A DNA stretch of 42,037 nt from Opitutaceae bacterium (GCA_003151515.1 PLXS01000003.1:1-42037); one strand, 5' to 3'; numbered from the stretch's first letter, positions 25,086-32,222 are shown. Translations and numbers: made by a program. The notes: a model not told the origin generated them from the sequence alone.

Positions 25086-26077
25086 CCCAGTCCCGCAGCG
25101 TCTATGCCGCAATCGTGGCCACCTTTCTTGCCACGTCGGGCCTGGCTCAGACGGCCGCCGTTGACGACAGTCTCAATCTGCGCTTTGCCAATGGGATAGC
25201 GGCGATCGCAGAGGACAAGATCATCACAGTCGACGACGTCCGCCGCGAGATCACACCCCTCATTCCCCAGCTTAACCGCGAGGCCAAGAACGAGCAGGAG
25301 TTCAACCAGAAGCTCGAGGCCCTGCAGGACAATGCGATTCAGAACCTAATAGACAGGGTCCTGATCATAAAGGACTTCCAAAAAGACGACAAGAAGCACG
25401 TCCCGCCCAGCTTTGTCGACAACCAGATAGCCGACCAGCTGACCGACCAGTTCGACAACGACCGCTCGAAGTTCCTGGCCTACCTGCGGGCGCGCGGCAC
25501 CACGATGCGCGACTACCGCAAGGAGACCGAGGAGGACATCATCTACAACTACATGATGCACCAGCAGCACAAGTCGCAGAGCATCGTGAGCCCCGTGCGC
25601 ATTGAGCAGTATTACAAGGAGAACAAGGACCGCTTCTACCAGGACGACAGCGTCCACCTGCGCCTCATCCAGCTGTCCAGGGGGCCCGGGGACAGCGACG
25701 GCGACCTGAAGGGGCGCGCCGAAGCGATCCTGCTGCGCCTGCGCTCGGGCGAGAAGTTCGAGGATCTGGCCAAGGAGTACAGCTCGGACTCCCGCAGGGC
25801 CAAGGGCGGCGATTGGGGCTGGATGAAGAGATCCGATCTGAAGCCGGAGTTCAGCGAGCCGCTCTTCGCGGTGAAGAAGGGCGAATGCTCCGAGCCCGTG
25901 ATACTGCCCGAGGGCTGCTTCCTCTTGTACGCAGACGACCGCAAGTACGCGGGGATACAGTCCCTTGACGACGTGCGAGACCAGATCGAGAGGGCGCTTG
26001 TGCAGCAGATGAGCCACGAGAGCGAGGACCGCTGGCTCGAGCGCCTCCGGCGCAACGCCTACGTGAAGCACTTCTAG
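25082..26077 (+). CDS. surA: SurA-like periplasmic parvulin peptidyl-prolyl isomerase
   Basis: 331 residues with a signal peptide (MTQSRSVYAAIVATFLATSGLAQ). The SurA N-terminal chaperone region spans about 30-160 (NGIAAIAEDKIITVDDVRREI). A single parvulin domain spans about 185-280 (VHLRLIQLSRG, FEDLAKEYSSDSRRAKGGDWGW, FSEPLFAVKKGECSEPV). E. coli SurA has two parvulin domains; one is common outside proteobacteria. It assists folding of outer-membrane proteins. The ATG overlaps the mfd stop by ATGA; the longer frame upstream lies inside mfd and lacks a signal peptide. Confidence 0.85.
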   Translation: MTQSRSVYAAIVATFLATSGLAQTAAVDDSLNLRFANGIAAIAEDKIITVDDVRREITPLIPQLNREAKNEQEFNQKLEALQDNAIQNLIDRVLIIKDFQKDDKKHVPPSFVDNQIADQLTDQFDNDRSKFLAYLRARGTTMRDYRKETEEDIIYNYMMHQQHKSQSIVSPVRIEQYYKENKDRFYQDDSVHLRLIQLSRGPGDSDGDLKGRAEAILLRLRSGEKFEDLAKEYSSDSRRAKGGDWGWMKRSDLKPEFSEPLFAVKKGECSEPVILPEGCFLLYADDRKYAGIQSLDDVRDQIERALVQQMSHESEDRWLERLRRNAYVKHF

Positions 26078-26131
26078 GCGCGAAGGGGCGTTGGGGGCGG
26101 GCCGCGCGCCCGAGTACATTCCAGAAGCCGG

Positions 26132-26695
26132 CTACTGATTCGAGGCCACGCGTTCCCTGGAGGCCGACTCCTTGAGGAGCGCCACCAGCGGGGTCACGCT
26201 GGGCTGGTAGGCCTTGACCACGACCCCCAGCAGGTTTGCGGCGTTCACCGGCGTGCTGTCCGGCTTCTCATTGCCAACCCCCATCGCGATCCAGCCGTCC
26301 GAGGTCTGCCTAATGAGGACGTGGGCGACTGGCCTGCCCTGGTCCCCGACGAAGACCGCAGTCATGCCGGTCTTCAGTTCGGGGACAGCCACCCTCTGCG
26401 TCACGACCACGGTCTGGTCCTTGTACAGAGGCAGCATCGAGTCGCCACTACCCACCATGAAATCCGTGCCGGGATGGTCCACGACGTACTTCTTCGCAAA
26501 CCTGATCGCATCGAAAGTTGGCATGACCTCGGGGACGGGCGAGTAGGCCGCGACCGCCTCGGGCGAGTACCTCAATGCGGTCTGCGTGGAGCATCCGCCC
26601 CAGCCGAGACCCAGGAGCGCAACCGCGGCGGCGGCTCCGGCGCGGGTCAGGAGGGTTGCCGCCTTGGTCTGGTTCGTGGTGTGGCTCTCGTTCAT
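26132..26695 (-). CDS. S24/S26-like (LexA/signal peptidase fold) exported protein
   Basis: 187 residues. A hydrophobic N-terminus ending GLGWGGC suggests a lipoprotein or anchored protein. The S24-like core starts at VGSGDSMLPLYKDQTVVVTQ, where GDSM provides the Ser position of LexA-type and signal-peptidase-type enzymes. The strand expected to carry the catalytic Lys reads RPVAHVLIRQ, with His in place of KR. There is no helix-turn-helix, so it is not a LexA repressor. It may be an inactive or differently catalysed secreted S24 fold. It is divergent from radC across a 222-nt gap, and its function is unknown. Confidence 0.6.
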   Translation of the reverse strand: MNESHTTNQTKAATLLTRAGAAAAVALLGLGWGGCSTQTALRYSPEAVAAYSPVPEVMPTFDAIRFAKKYVVDHPGTDFMVGSGDSMLPLYKDQTVVVTQRVAVPELKTGMTAVFVGDQGRPVAHVLIRQTSDGWIAMGVGNEKPDSTPVNAANLLGVVVKAYQPSVTPLVALLKESASRERVASNQ

Positions 26696-26875
26696 GCGTC
26701 CATTAAACGGGATTCGGGGCGCAGACTTAATAGGGGCTACCCGCCGGTGCCCGGGGGGATATCACCCGGGGCCCTCCGCGAATCCCCCCACCTGGGCATG
26801 GGCGATTCCCCCCAGGGCGCATGATAAAAACACCCCATTTCCAGAAAAACGGCGCGCCGCGCGCCACGACACTAA
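26696..26875. other. Divergent intergenic region between S24-like gene and radC operator
   Basis: This region holds a TATTAA box on the minus strand (26732-26727) overlapping the half-site AGACTT of the operator at 26723-26728, possibly the S24-like gene promoter. It also has G/C runs (ccggggggatatcacccggg, imperfect dyad at 26748-26769) and A-runs at 26824-26850. No ORF with gene-like composition is seen. Confidence 0.35.
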
Positions 26876-26904
26876 TTAGACTTGTCTGTTTTTCTTGTTT
26901 ATAA
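26876..26904 (+). promoter_or_regulatory. Third copy of the operator/promoter module, upstream of radC
   Basis: TTAGACTTGTCT at 26876-26887 matches the two perfect palindromes at 3285 and 5445 for 12 of 14 bases; the last two bases are GT instead of AA. TTATAA at 26899-26904 is a good -10, 17 nt after TTAGAC. The radC ATG at 26918 is 13 nt after the -10 box, the same geometry as at the other two sites. A leaderless or near-leaderless radC transcript is implied. Confidence 0.6.
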
Positions 26905-26917
26905 CCGGGACGGCCCC

Positions 26918-27670
26918 ATGGTTGGCCCACCCGTGACGCCCGCCCCCGCCACCCCCGAGCCGACCCACCCCCCAAACCGGCTTGGGGTGCTGCCCGCAGG
27001 CGAAAGGCCGCAGGAGCGCCTGGAGAGGCTGGGCGCATCGGCCTTGAGCGACATCGAGCTCCTGGCCATGCTTCTTCGAAGCGGGACACGGGGCCAGGAT
27101 GTCTTGACCCTTTCTTCCCGACTGCTATCCGAGGCCGGATCGCTGTCCGGCCTTCTCGCCTGGCACGAGGCGGACTTCCGCAGCCTAAGGGGAATCGGCC
27201 GCATCAAGGCGCTCCAGCTTGTGACGGCCATGGAGCTTGCCCGGCGCACCGTCAGCATTCCCGCCCGGGAGGCGCCGATCATAAATCGCGCGGACCTGAT
27301 CGCGGCCCACCTCGAAACCGCCTCATCGGGCCTCGACGTCGAGAAGTTCTGGGTGCTCTGCCTCAACCGGCGCAACCGGCTGCGACGGCGCGTCGAGGTG
27401 TCCTCGGGCACCGCTACGGCGGCCCTGGCGCATCCCCGCGAGGTCTTTCGGGCGGCGATCAGGGAGGGCGCCACCGCGGTGGTGTGCGCCCACAACCACC
27501 CGTCCGGAGATCCATCCCCAAGCGCCGCAGACATCCAGCTAACGCGGCAACTGCGGGAAGCAGCGGCAGCAGTGGATATACCTCTGCTGGATCACGTTAT
27601 CATAGGGCGAAGAGGAGCAGATCCTCTGGGACGCGGGTATTACAGCTTCAGGGAAGCCGGACTACTTTGA
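26918..27670 (+). CDS. radC: RadC family JAMM-domain protein
   Basis: 250 residues. The N-terminal helix-hairpin region (about 20-110) has RPQERLERLGASALSDIELLAMLLRSGTRGQDV and LRGIGRIKALQL. The C-terminal JAMM domain has [14 protein letters not shown], with H192, H194 and D205 as metal ligands. Family biochemistry is unsettled; RadC genes are induced in competence in several bacteria and are frequent on mobile elements. The start is ATG 26918, set by the -10 box 13 nt upstream; the frame opens at 26882 inside the operator. Base composition drops at codon 192: the last 60 codons use many more A/T third positions than the first 190, and this tail is duplicated at 29722. Confidence 0.92.
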   Translation: MVGPPVTPAPATPEPTHPPNRLGVLPAGERPQERLERLGASALSDIELLAMLLRSGTRGQDVLTLSSRLLSEAGSLSGLLAWHEADFRSLRGIGRIKALQLVTAMELARRTVSIPAREAPIINRADLIAAHLETASSGLDVEKFWVLCLNRRNRLRRRVEVSSGTATAALAHPREVFRAAIREGATAVVCAHNHPSGDPSPSAADIQLTRQLREAAAAVDIPLLDHVIIGRRGADPLGRGYYSFREAGLL

Positions 27671-27695
27671 GAAAGGTTTGAATTGATCAAACCCA
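27491..27695 (+). repeat. radC 3'-end homology block, copy A
   Basis: Codons 192-251 of radC plus ATTGATCAAACCCA (27682-27695) recur at 29722-29932. The coding parts are the same length (180 nt, no indel), with about 35 differences by hand count, of which only one changes an amino acid (I to V). The post-stop 14-mer matches 13 of 14. Homology begins at CACAACCACC. Confidence 0.85.
27675..27693. repeat. Perfect 7-bp inverted repeat just after radC
   Basis: GGTTTGA (27675-27681), 5-nt loop ATTGA, TCAAACC (27687-27693). It starts 4 nt after the radC stop and lacks a downstream T-run, so it is a poor intrinsic terminator. The right arm is retained after the second radC tail (CAAACCC at 29925-29931), while the left arm is not. 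It could be a recombination or protein-binding site. Confidence 0.5.
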
Positions 27696-27699
27696 AGTC

Positions 27700-27715
27700 G
27701 GTAATACGGTAATAC
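27700..27715 (+). promoter_or_regulatory. Tandem GGTAATAC repeat, probable autoregulatory operator of TA pair 1
   Basis: Two perfect head-to-tail copies of GGTAATAC (27700-27707 and 27708-27715) end one base before the antitoxin ATG. Ribbon-helix-helix antitoxins commonly bind short repeats at their own promoter. The 8-bp period would place the two sites on nearly the same DNA face. Confidence 0.5.
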
Positions 27716-27716
27716 C

Positions 27717-27959
27717 ATGCCAACGTTAACGTTCAAAGTCACCATCGACGAAGCCCGTCGGATAAAGTCCGAGGCACGTGAAAGGAAAATGACGCTGTCA
27801 GAATACGTTCGAGGGCGTGCGTTGCGCAACGGTAAGTCTTCCGGACACGTGCGTCAGATCCGCTGCGGCTTTACAGGAGCGAAGATTTTTTCGTCCCCTG
27901 CCGGAGCGCGCCCACTCACGACTGAAACTGTTCGAGAAATGCTGGCCGACTTCCCGTGA
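27717..27959 (+). CDS. Ribbon-helix-helix-type antitoxin (TA pair 1)
   Basis: 80 residues. The N-terminus LTFKVTIDEARRIKSEARERKMTLSEYVRGRAL has the strand-helix-helix pattern of RHH (MetJ/Arc-like) antitoxins. The C-terminal part would wrap the toxin. It overlaps the PIN-domain gene by GTGA (GTG 27956, TGA 27957-27959). Composition is lower in G+C than the flanking core genes, consistent with an acquired module. The call rests on the fold pattern plus the PIN partner. Confidence 0.75.
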   Translation: MPTLTFKVTIDEARRIKSEARERKMTLSEYVRGRALRNGKSSGHVRQIRCGFTGAKIFSSPAGARPLTTETVREMLADFP

Positions 27960-28360
27960 AATACCTGCTCGACGTCAACGTGCTGGTGGCCTGGGGATGG
28001 AAAGAGCACTCCGATCACGAGCGTGTGGCTAAATGGCTCGGCCTTGAACGCGGCAAACCTGACACAGAATTTCTGACTTCCCCGATTCCGGAGCTAGGAT
28101 TCGTTCGCGTTTCCGTGCAAAGGGGCGCCGGAGCCATTGCCGTAAAGGAGGCCTGCTCAGCTCTTGAAGGGATGCTGGCAAGTCTCGGTCGAACGCACTC
28201 GTTTATTCCCGACGACCAACGTGGCTCTGGATTACCCGTCTGGTGCAAAGTTGCCGCCCGAACCACCGATGCCTACTTGCTCGCACTTGCGAACGCGCAT
28301 GACGCTAAGCTCGTGACCTTGGATACGGGTATCCCAGATGCCTTAGTCGTGCCTATCTGA
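27956..28360 (+). CDS. VapC-like PIN-domain toxin (TA pair 1)
   Basis: 134 residues from GTG 27956. The PIN domain acidic residues are visible: D6 in YLLDVNVLVAW, a Glu in SPIPELGFVRV, an Asp in ARTTDAYLLALA and an Asp in LVTLDTG. PIN toxins cut tRNA or rRNA until bound by the cognate antitoxin. Full length with no lesion. It belongs to the TA cassette placed 46 nt after the radC stop. Confidence 0.85.
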   Translation: MKYLLDVNVLVAWGWKEHSDHERVAKWLGLERGKPDTEFLTSPIPELGFVRVSVQRGAGAIAVKEACSALEGMLASLGRTHSFIPDDQRGSGLPVWCKVAARTTDAYLLALANAHDAKLVTLDTGIPDALVVPI

Positions 28361-28875
28361 TGTCTAGAGGAAATCGAGAAGCTGTCTCTTACATGAGCTG
28401 CCCCCGTGTGCCTATAATCGGCAACCTGTTGGGCAAATATGAGGGTAGTCGCGGAACTCTCGTTGGAGCTGGGCACAATAATCGTGAATGGTTCCATGAG
28501 AATTAGGCCCTGTGGAGCCCGAATCTCGGCTCGATGCGGGGAATGAACACGACCCTTATCTGGAAATTTCCCCTCGAAAGTCGCGTCGCTGAGAAAGGAA
28601 TCGAATGAACAAGCCTCATCCGATCCCTTTCCATCGCTGGCTACCATTGAATGCCATTCTGGTGATACGGTCCAATTCTTAGTGCCTTGGGCGATCGAGA
28701 TCAGTTTGCTCGAGAATTTCAAATGTTCGGCATTGGGCACCACGAGCCTCATCGCGATCACCGTTCCCAGCTCCGGTCGGATGATCCCGATCCCCTACCC
28801 TTTGCATTCAAACACATTGGAGGTTGCCTTGGGGGCCATCCGTCCAAGGAATTCTCTTCCAGTACGAATACCTGC
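28361..28875. other. Gene-poor stretch inside the accessory island
   Basis: About 515 nt at lower G+C than the core genes. A minus-strand open frame (28273-28761) exists, but its first part is the reverse of the toxin gene end and its translation is not recognisable. A plus-strand frame opening at 28687 leads into the broken cyclase-like gene but looks like non-coding sequence before 28876. Nothing else is supported; it may be remnant DNA of the insertion. Confidence 0.4.
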
Positions 28876-29583
28876 AACGTCCTGGTGGTGATCGCAGACA
28901 TCGGAGGCTACACCTAATTCATCCGTGCCCACAAAACGTCGCTGGCCCACGCCGACCTGATCGTCCACGAACTGCTCAACTCGGTCGTCCGGGCAAGCGC
29001 CGGCCGCCTGAGACTTTCGAAGCTGGAGGGCGATGCTGTGTTCCTCTTTGCCGACTCGGAGATCACCGCCGACGCCCTGCCCGAAATTTTGGCGCAAATG
29101 CACCGATCGTTTCACGCGACACAGCAAATGGTCGAAAAGAACCAAATCTGCGGCTGCACCGCTTGTATTGGCGCCGGCGGCCTCAAGATCAAGGTCGTGG
29201 CTCACTACGGGCAGGCCCTGGTGCGTACGATTAGACGCGTCCATGAGCTGACCGGCGAATGCGTGATCGTTGCCCACCGGATGCTGAAGAACGACGTGCC
29301 GATTCCCGAGTACGCGCTGCTTTCGGAAGAAGTCGCCCGTATGGCGAGGCCGGAGATGAAATGCCGGCTTGTGCCCAGCCGTCTGAACCTGGAGAGCTTC
29401 GGCGAGGTCCAGGTTTCCTACTTGGACCTCAAGTCCCTGGCCGGCGAAATACCACCGGCCACGACCGCGCCATGGCTCCTGCGATACATCGCTTATGTCT
29501 GGCATGGGGTTCAGGCGATTCCCTACCGGCTTGGCCTGAAGAAACCCTTGGAACAGTTCCGGAATGTGCCTGCATTGCCGTGA
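28876..29583 (+). pseudogene. Broken nucleotide-cyclase-like (DUF2652-type) gene
   Basis: Translation gives NVLVVIADIGGYT, a TAA at 28915-28917, then an uninterrupted FIRAHKTSLAHADLIVHELL through KLEGDAVFLFA to LEQFRNVPALP and TGA at 29581-29583. The first strand (ADIGGYTxFI) and KLEGDAVF are the class III nucleotidyl cyclase-like motifs of DUF2652 proteins, which lack clear catalytic pairs in many members. No ATG precedes the conserved start within 180 nt, so the N-terminal start appears lost. One nonsense codon plus a missing start indicates a decaying gene. The intact part is 222 codons. Confidence 0.65.
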
Positions 29584-29721
29584 GGGTACCCTAAGCACGG
29601 ATTGTCGCTTGAGGACGTTTGCAAAATGCCCAGCCAATTTGGCGGTTAAATTCGTCGGTCGCAAATGACCCATACCTCCCCCGTCCTGGATGGCCGAGGA
29701 CGCGTTGTAGGTAATGACCCG

Positions 29722-29901
29722 CACAACCACCCCAGCGGCGATCCATCTCCCAGCGCTGCGGATATACAGCTCACCCGCCAGCTCAGGGAAGCCGCTGCGG
29801 CGGTGGATGTTCCTCTGTTGGATCATGTTATCATAGGCCGAAGAGGAGCCGACCCTCTGGGGCGAGGGTACTACAGCTTCAGGGAGGCAGGGCTTCTCTG
29901 A
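29722..29901 (+). pseudogene. Truncated radC: C-terminal JAMM half only
   Basis: From 29722 the frame encodes [20 protein letters not shown]... to the RadC C-terminus [11 protein letters not shown], 59 residues with one difference from the intact RadC. The helical N-terminal part and the first JAMM strands are missing. An ATG at 29665 in frame would give a 78-residue product that adds an unrelated 19-residue head. A fragment of this kind cannot complete the JAMM fold. The almost purely synonymous divergence from copy A means both were parts of working genes for most of their separate history. Confidence 0.8.
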
Positions 29902-29932
29902 TATCCAAGGGAATGCAGATTGAACAAACCCA
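29722..29932 (+). repeat. radC 3'-end homology block, copy B
   Basis: Second copy of the radC tail and of the post-stop 14-mer (ATTGAACAAACCCA at 29919-29932). See copy A at 27491. The bracketed DNA between the copies (27696-29721) carries TA pair 1 and the broken cyclase-like gene. Spacing from the stop to the 14-mer is 17 nt here and 11 nt in copy A. Confidence 0.85.
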
Positions 29933-29945
29933 TATTTATGTTTTT

Positions 29946-30212
29946 ATGGCTCCCGTGAAGACAACCCTCGAAATACCTGATCCGCTCTTCAGGCAACTCA
30001 AGATTTCTGCCGCAAAGCAGGGAAAGACCATACGAATGGTTGTGAACGAGGCGTTGGTCGAGAAGCTCAATCGAAGGCCTAGCCAACAGCCTGAACTTCC
30101 GGCATGGAGGGCTACCTTTGGGGGCCTGCGGGCGCTCCGCAGCGAAACCGCCAGGATAAGCGGTGAGATAGAGGCTGAGTTTTCCCGTGTGAATCCAGAG
30201 GACTGGAAGTGA
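29946..30212 (+). CDS. Ribbon-helix-helix-type antitoxin (TA pair 2)
   Basis: 88 residues from ATG 29946, reading MAPVKTTLEIPDPLFRQLKISAAKQGKTIRMVVNEALVEKL: strand, helix, turn, helix of an RHH antitoxin. An in-frame ATG at 29913 adds 11 residues unlike a domain start. It starts 44 nt after the truncated radC stop and overlaps its toxin by GTGA. A C-terminal tail (ETARISGEIEAEF) probably contacts the PIN protein. Confidence 0.75.
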   Translation: MAPVKTTLEIPDPLFRQLKISAAKQGKTIRMVVNEALVEKLNRRPSQQPELPAWRATFGGLRALRSETARISGEIEAEFSRVNPEDWK

Positions 30213-30586
30213 TTCTCGATACAAATGCCCTTTCAGCGTTTGCCGACGGCGACGAGGGTATCGCGGTCAAGCTGAGTTCAGTGCAACTGCCCTGCCTTCC
30301 ATCCATTGTACTTGGGGAGTTTCGATATGGCATTTTAGGTTCCAAGTTCCTTGCGCGCTACGAGCGTTGGCTTCAGAGAAGCCTCGACGTATTTTCCATC
30401 CTGCCCGTCGACGGCGAAACCGCAATCCACTATGCCTCGATTCGCCTTGGGCTAAAAATCAGAGGCACCCCTATTCCTGAAAACGACATCTGGATAGCGG
30501 CGCTGGGCAAGCAATACAGCTTGCCGATACTCAGCAGAGACAGCCATTTGAACCTGGTTCCGGAAGTCCGTCGGATCGTATGGTAG
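30209..30586 (+). CDS. VapC-like PIN-domain toxin (TA pair 2)
   Basis: 125 residues from GTG 30209. Acidic PIN residues: D4 in MILDTNALSAF, the Glu in IVLGEFRYG, the first Asp in IPENDIWIAALG and the Asp in LSRDSHL. This is the FitB/VapC type with full length. It differs in sequence from the PIN toxin at 27956, so the two pairs are independent acquisitions, not a tandem duplication. Confidence 0.88.
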   Translation: MILDTNALSAFADGDEGIAVKLSSVQLPCLPSIVLGEFRYGILGSKFLARYERWLQRSLDVFSILPVDGETAIHYASIRLGLKIRGTPIPENDIWIAALGKQYSLPILSRDSHLNLVPEVRRIVW

Positions 30587-30663
30587 TGCCCTTGTGCCCT
30601 AATGCTGGCGCCCCGAGCCCTTAAGACATGCGCCGAATTGCTCGGCGGCATAACCCCTTCTTG

Positions 30664-30909
30664 TTAGGTCGGGCTTCTGCCGGCCTTCCGAAGCAGCGCC
30701 AGTCCCTTCGGGCTGGGCGAGACGACCCGAGGTTGGCCCTGGTCGCATTCAACAAGCCCGTCGATGCACGCGTCCACCCAGATCGAGAGGCGCGGGCACG
30801 TGGTTCGCCATGCATCGATAACCTCGTCGTAGGTCCGAGGGCGCCGGGAAAGCCATTCGAGCAACTGGATCGTCAGGGACCTTGTCGGGTCATTTTCCAG
30901 CTCGTTCAC
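30664..30909 (-). CDS. Small conserved hypothetical, winged-helix-like
   Basis: 81 residues from a GTG at 30909. LLEWLSRRPRTYDEVIDAWRTTCPRLSIWVDACIDGLVE followed by RVVSPSPKGLALLR gives helix-helix-helix-wing as in small DNA-binding proteins. I know this family as a conserved single-gene hypothetical in proteobacteria, often near mobile genes. Function unknown. It faces the TA pair 2 toxin gene convergently. Confidence 0.6.
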   Translation of the reverse strand: MNELENDPTRSLTIQLLEWLSRRPRTYDEVIDAWRTTCPRLSIWVDACIDGLVECDQGQPRVVSPSPKGLALLRKAGRSPT

Positions 30910-31025
30910 GGCAGAGGCCCGCGCTCATTGCTTCTTCTCGCCATTTCGCACGTGCCGGGAAGCATGGCCCATGCCGGCACGTCGAGCGACCCGCGCCGGC
31001 GCAATCACGCCAACCCAGTGCTCGG

Positions 31026-32222
31026 TCACGGGAAAACCGCCGTCGGGGCGTGGCTCTCCGGACGCTTCCTCAGCGCGTCGAGCTGGCTCATCACGTCAAC
31101 GACCGGACCGGGGCTGCCGTCCCTGTTCCAGGCCTCCCATTCAGGGGCCCAGTACATGACGCCTATCCCGCGCGGAGCCTTCCTGACCGTGTTGATGATG
31201 TCCGCCATGAACTGCAGGCGTCCCTCGGGATTCTGCGGCCAGAGCATGCACGGGTTATTCGGAAGATGCGACATGCCGTAGCCCGTCTCCACGACGAGAA
31301 AGTCCTTGTGGTAGCGCTCGGCGCAGCGGTTCATGTTGTCCCAGAGCTGCTCTAGCGTGCCGTGGGCCCATTCCGGGTAGAAGCTCTGCGCGATGATGTC
31401 GTACCTGACTTGGGCGGCGTCGAGATGATCGAAGAACCACTGCGTCACGGCCCAGTTGGCACCCTTGTCGATGTGGATCACGATGCGTGGCGGCGTGTCG
31501 CCGGCCGCCCTGAGGACTCCCCGGATTCCCGCCTTCAGAACCCGCGTCAGGTGGTCCCACTGGGTCGCGTCGTCGTAGGGGCCCTTCGGCTCGAACTGCG
31601 GCGGGGCTCCCGGCACCCTGACCTGAGCGAGCGGCCACAGCGTCCCGCGTGTGATCTCATTGCCGACCTGAACCCAGTCGGGCATGGCGCCGGCGTCCTT
31701 GAGCTGCTTCACCGTGTCGTAGGTGTAGGATTCGACCTGCTTCTCAAGCCCTTCGAAATCCAGGCCCCGCCAAGCGACGGGCGTCTCCTGATGCCCGGGG
31801 TCGGCCCACGTGTCGGACAGATGGATGTCCAGAAGGAACGTGGCGCCCGAGGCCTTGATGCGCTTGGCCAGGGGGATCGCCGCCTCCAGAGTGTTGTTCG
31901 GCGCCTTCCTGACCGGAGACACGAACACCCGGACGCGGAACGCGCTCCAGCCGTGGTTCTTCAGGATTGTCATCTCGTCGCCGGGGACCCCGTTGTCCAG
32001 GAACGTCCGGGCGGCCTCGTGCCATCGGGGCGACGGCGCGTCAAGGGCCGATATGTCCGCGCCCAAGGAGAACCCCGGCGGATGGCCCGGGCCCGGGGCA
32101 TGGGCGCAGGCCGCCACGAGGGCGAGGAGGATCGCCGGAAGCGCCGCAAGGGGAAGGATGGCGCCGGGTTTCCCTTGCCCTGGCGGGGCGCGGCGCCGCG
32201 CCGGGCAATCGTCCCTGTTCAT
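31026..32222 (-). CDS. Secreted GH53 arabinogalactan endo-beta-1,4-galactanase lipoprotein
   Basis: About 398 residues from ATG 32222 (32228 adds two). Lipoprotein-type leader, LPAILLALVAAC. GH53 features: FSLGADISAL, FRVRVFVSPV, LLDIHLSDTWADPGHQ, DWVQVGNEITRG (E189, acid/base) and FLVVETGYGMS (E312, nucleophile). Family enzymes cut beta-1,4-galactan side chains of pectin outside the cytoplasm. No glycan-uptake genes are adjacent. The frame runs on to 32513, but it is shadow sequence of the next gene. Confidence 0.88.
   Translation of the reverse strand: MNRDDCPARRRAPPGQGKPGAILPLAALPAILLALVAACAHAPGPGHPPGFSLGADISALDAPSPRWHEAARTFLDNGVPGDEMTILKNHGWSAFRVRVFVSPVRKAPNNTLEAAIPLAKRIKASGATFLLDIHLSDTWADPGHQETPVAWRGLDFEGLEKQVESYTYDTVKQLKDAGAMPDWVQVGNEITRGTLWPLAQVRVPGAPPQFEPKGPYDDATQWDHLTRVLKAGIRGVLRAAGDTPPRIVIHIDKGANWAVTQWFFDHLDAAQVRYDIIAQSFYPEWAHGTLEQLWDNMNRCAERYHKDFLVVETGYGMSHLPNNPCMLWPQNPEGRLQFMADIINTVRKAPRGIGVMYWAPEWEAWNRDGSPGPVVDVMSQLDALRKRPESHAPTAVFP

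Noticed and set aside
26132..26695. S24-like protein as the LexA-type regulator of the shared operator
   Set aside because: It lacks a helix-turn-helix domain and has an export signal, so it cannot be the DNA-binding regulator.
27596..27650. Integron attC-like site in the radC tail (hairpin AGAGGA-GCAGA-TCCTCT)
   Set aside because: It is coding sequence conserved at protein level, no GTTRRRY core was found, and no integron integrase is present.
28273..28761. 162-codon minus-strand ORF in the accessory island
   Set aside because: Its 3' part is the reverse complement of the PIN toxin gene and the rest has no recognisable pattern or ribosome site; kept only as a note under the gene-poor stretch.
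29230..29243. TTAGACGCGTCCAT as a further operator copy
   Set aside because: Only the left half-site matches, it lies within a coding remnant, and no -10 box or start follows at the right spacing.
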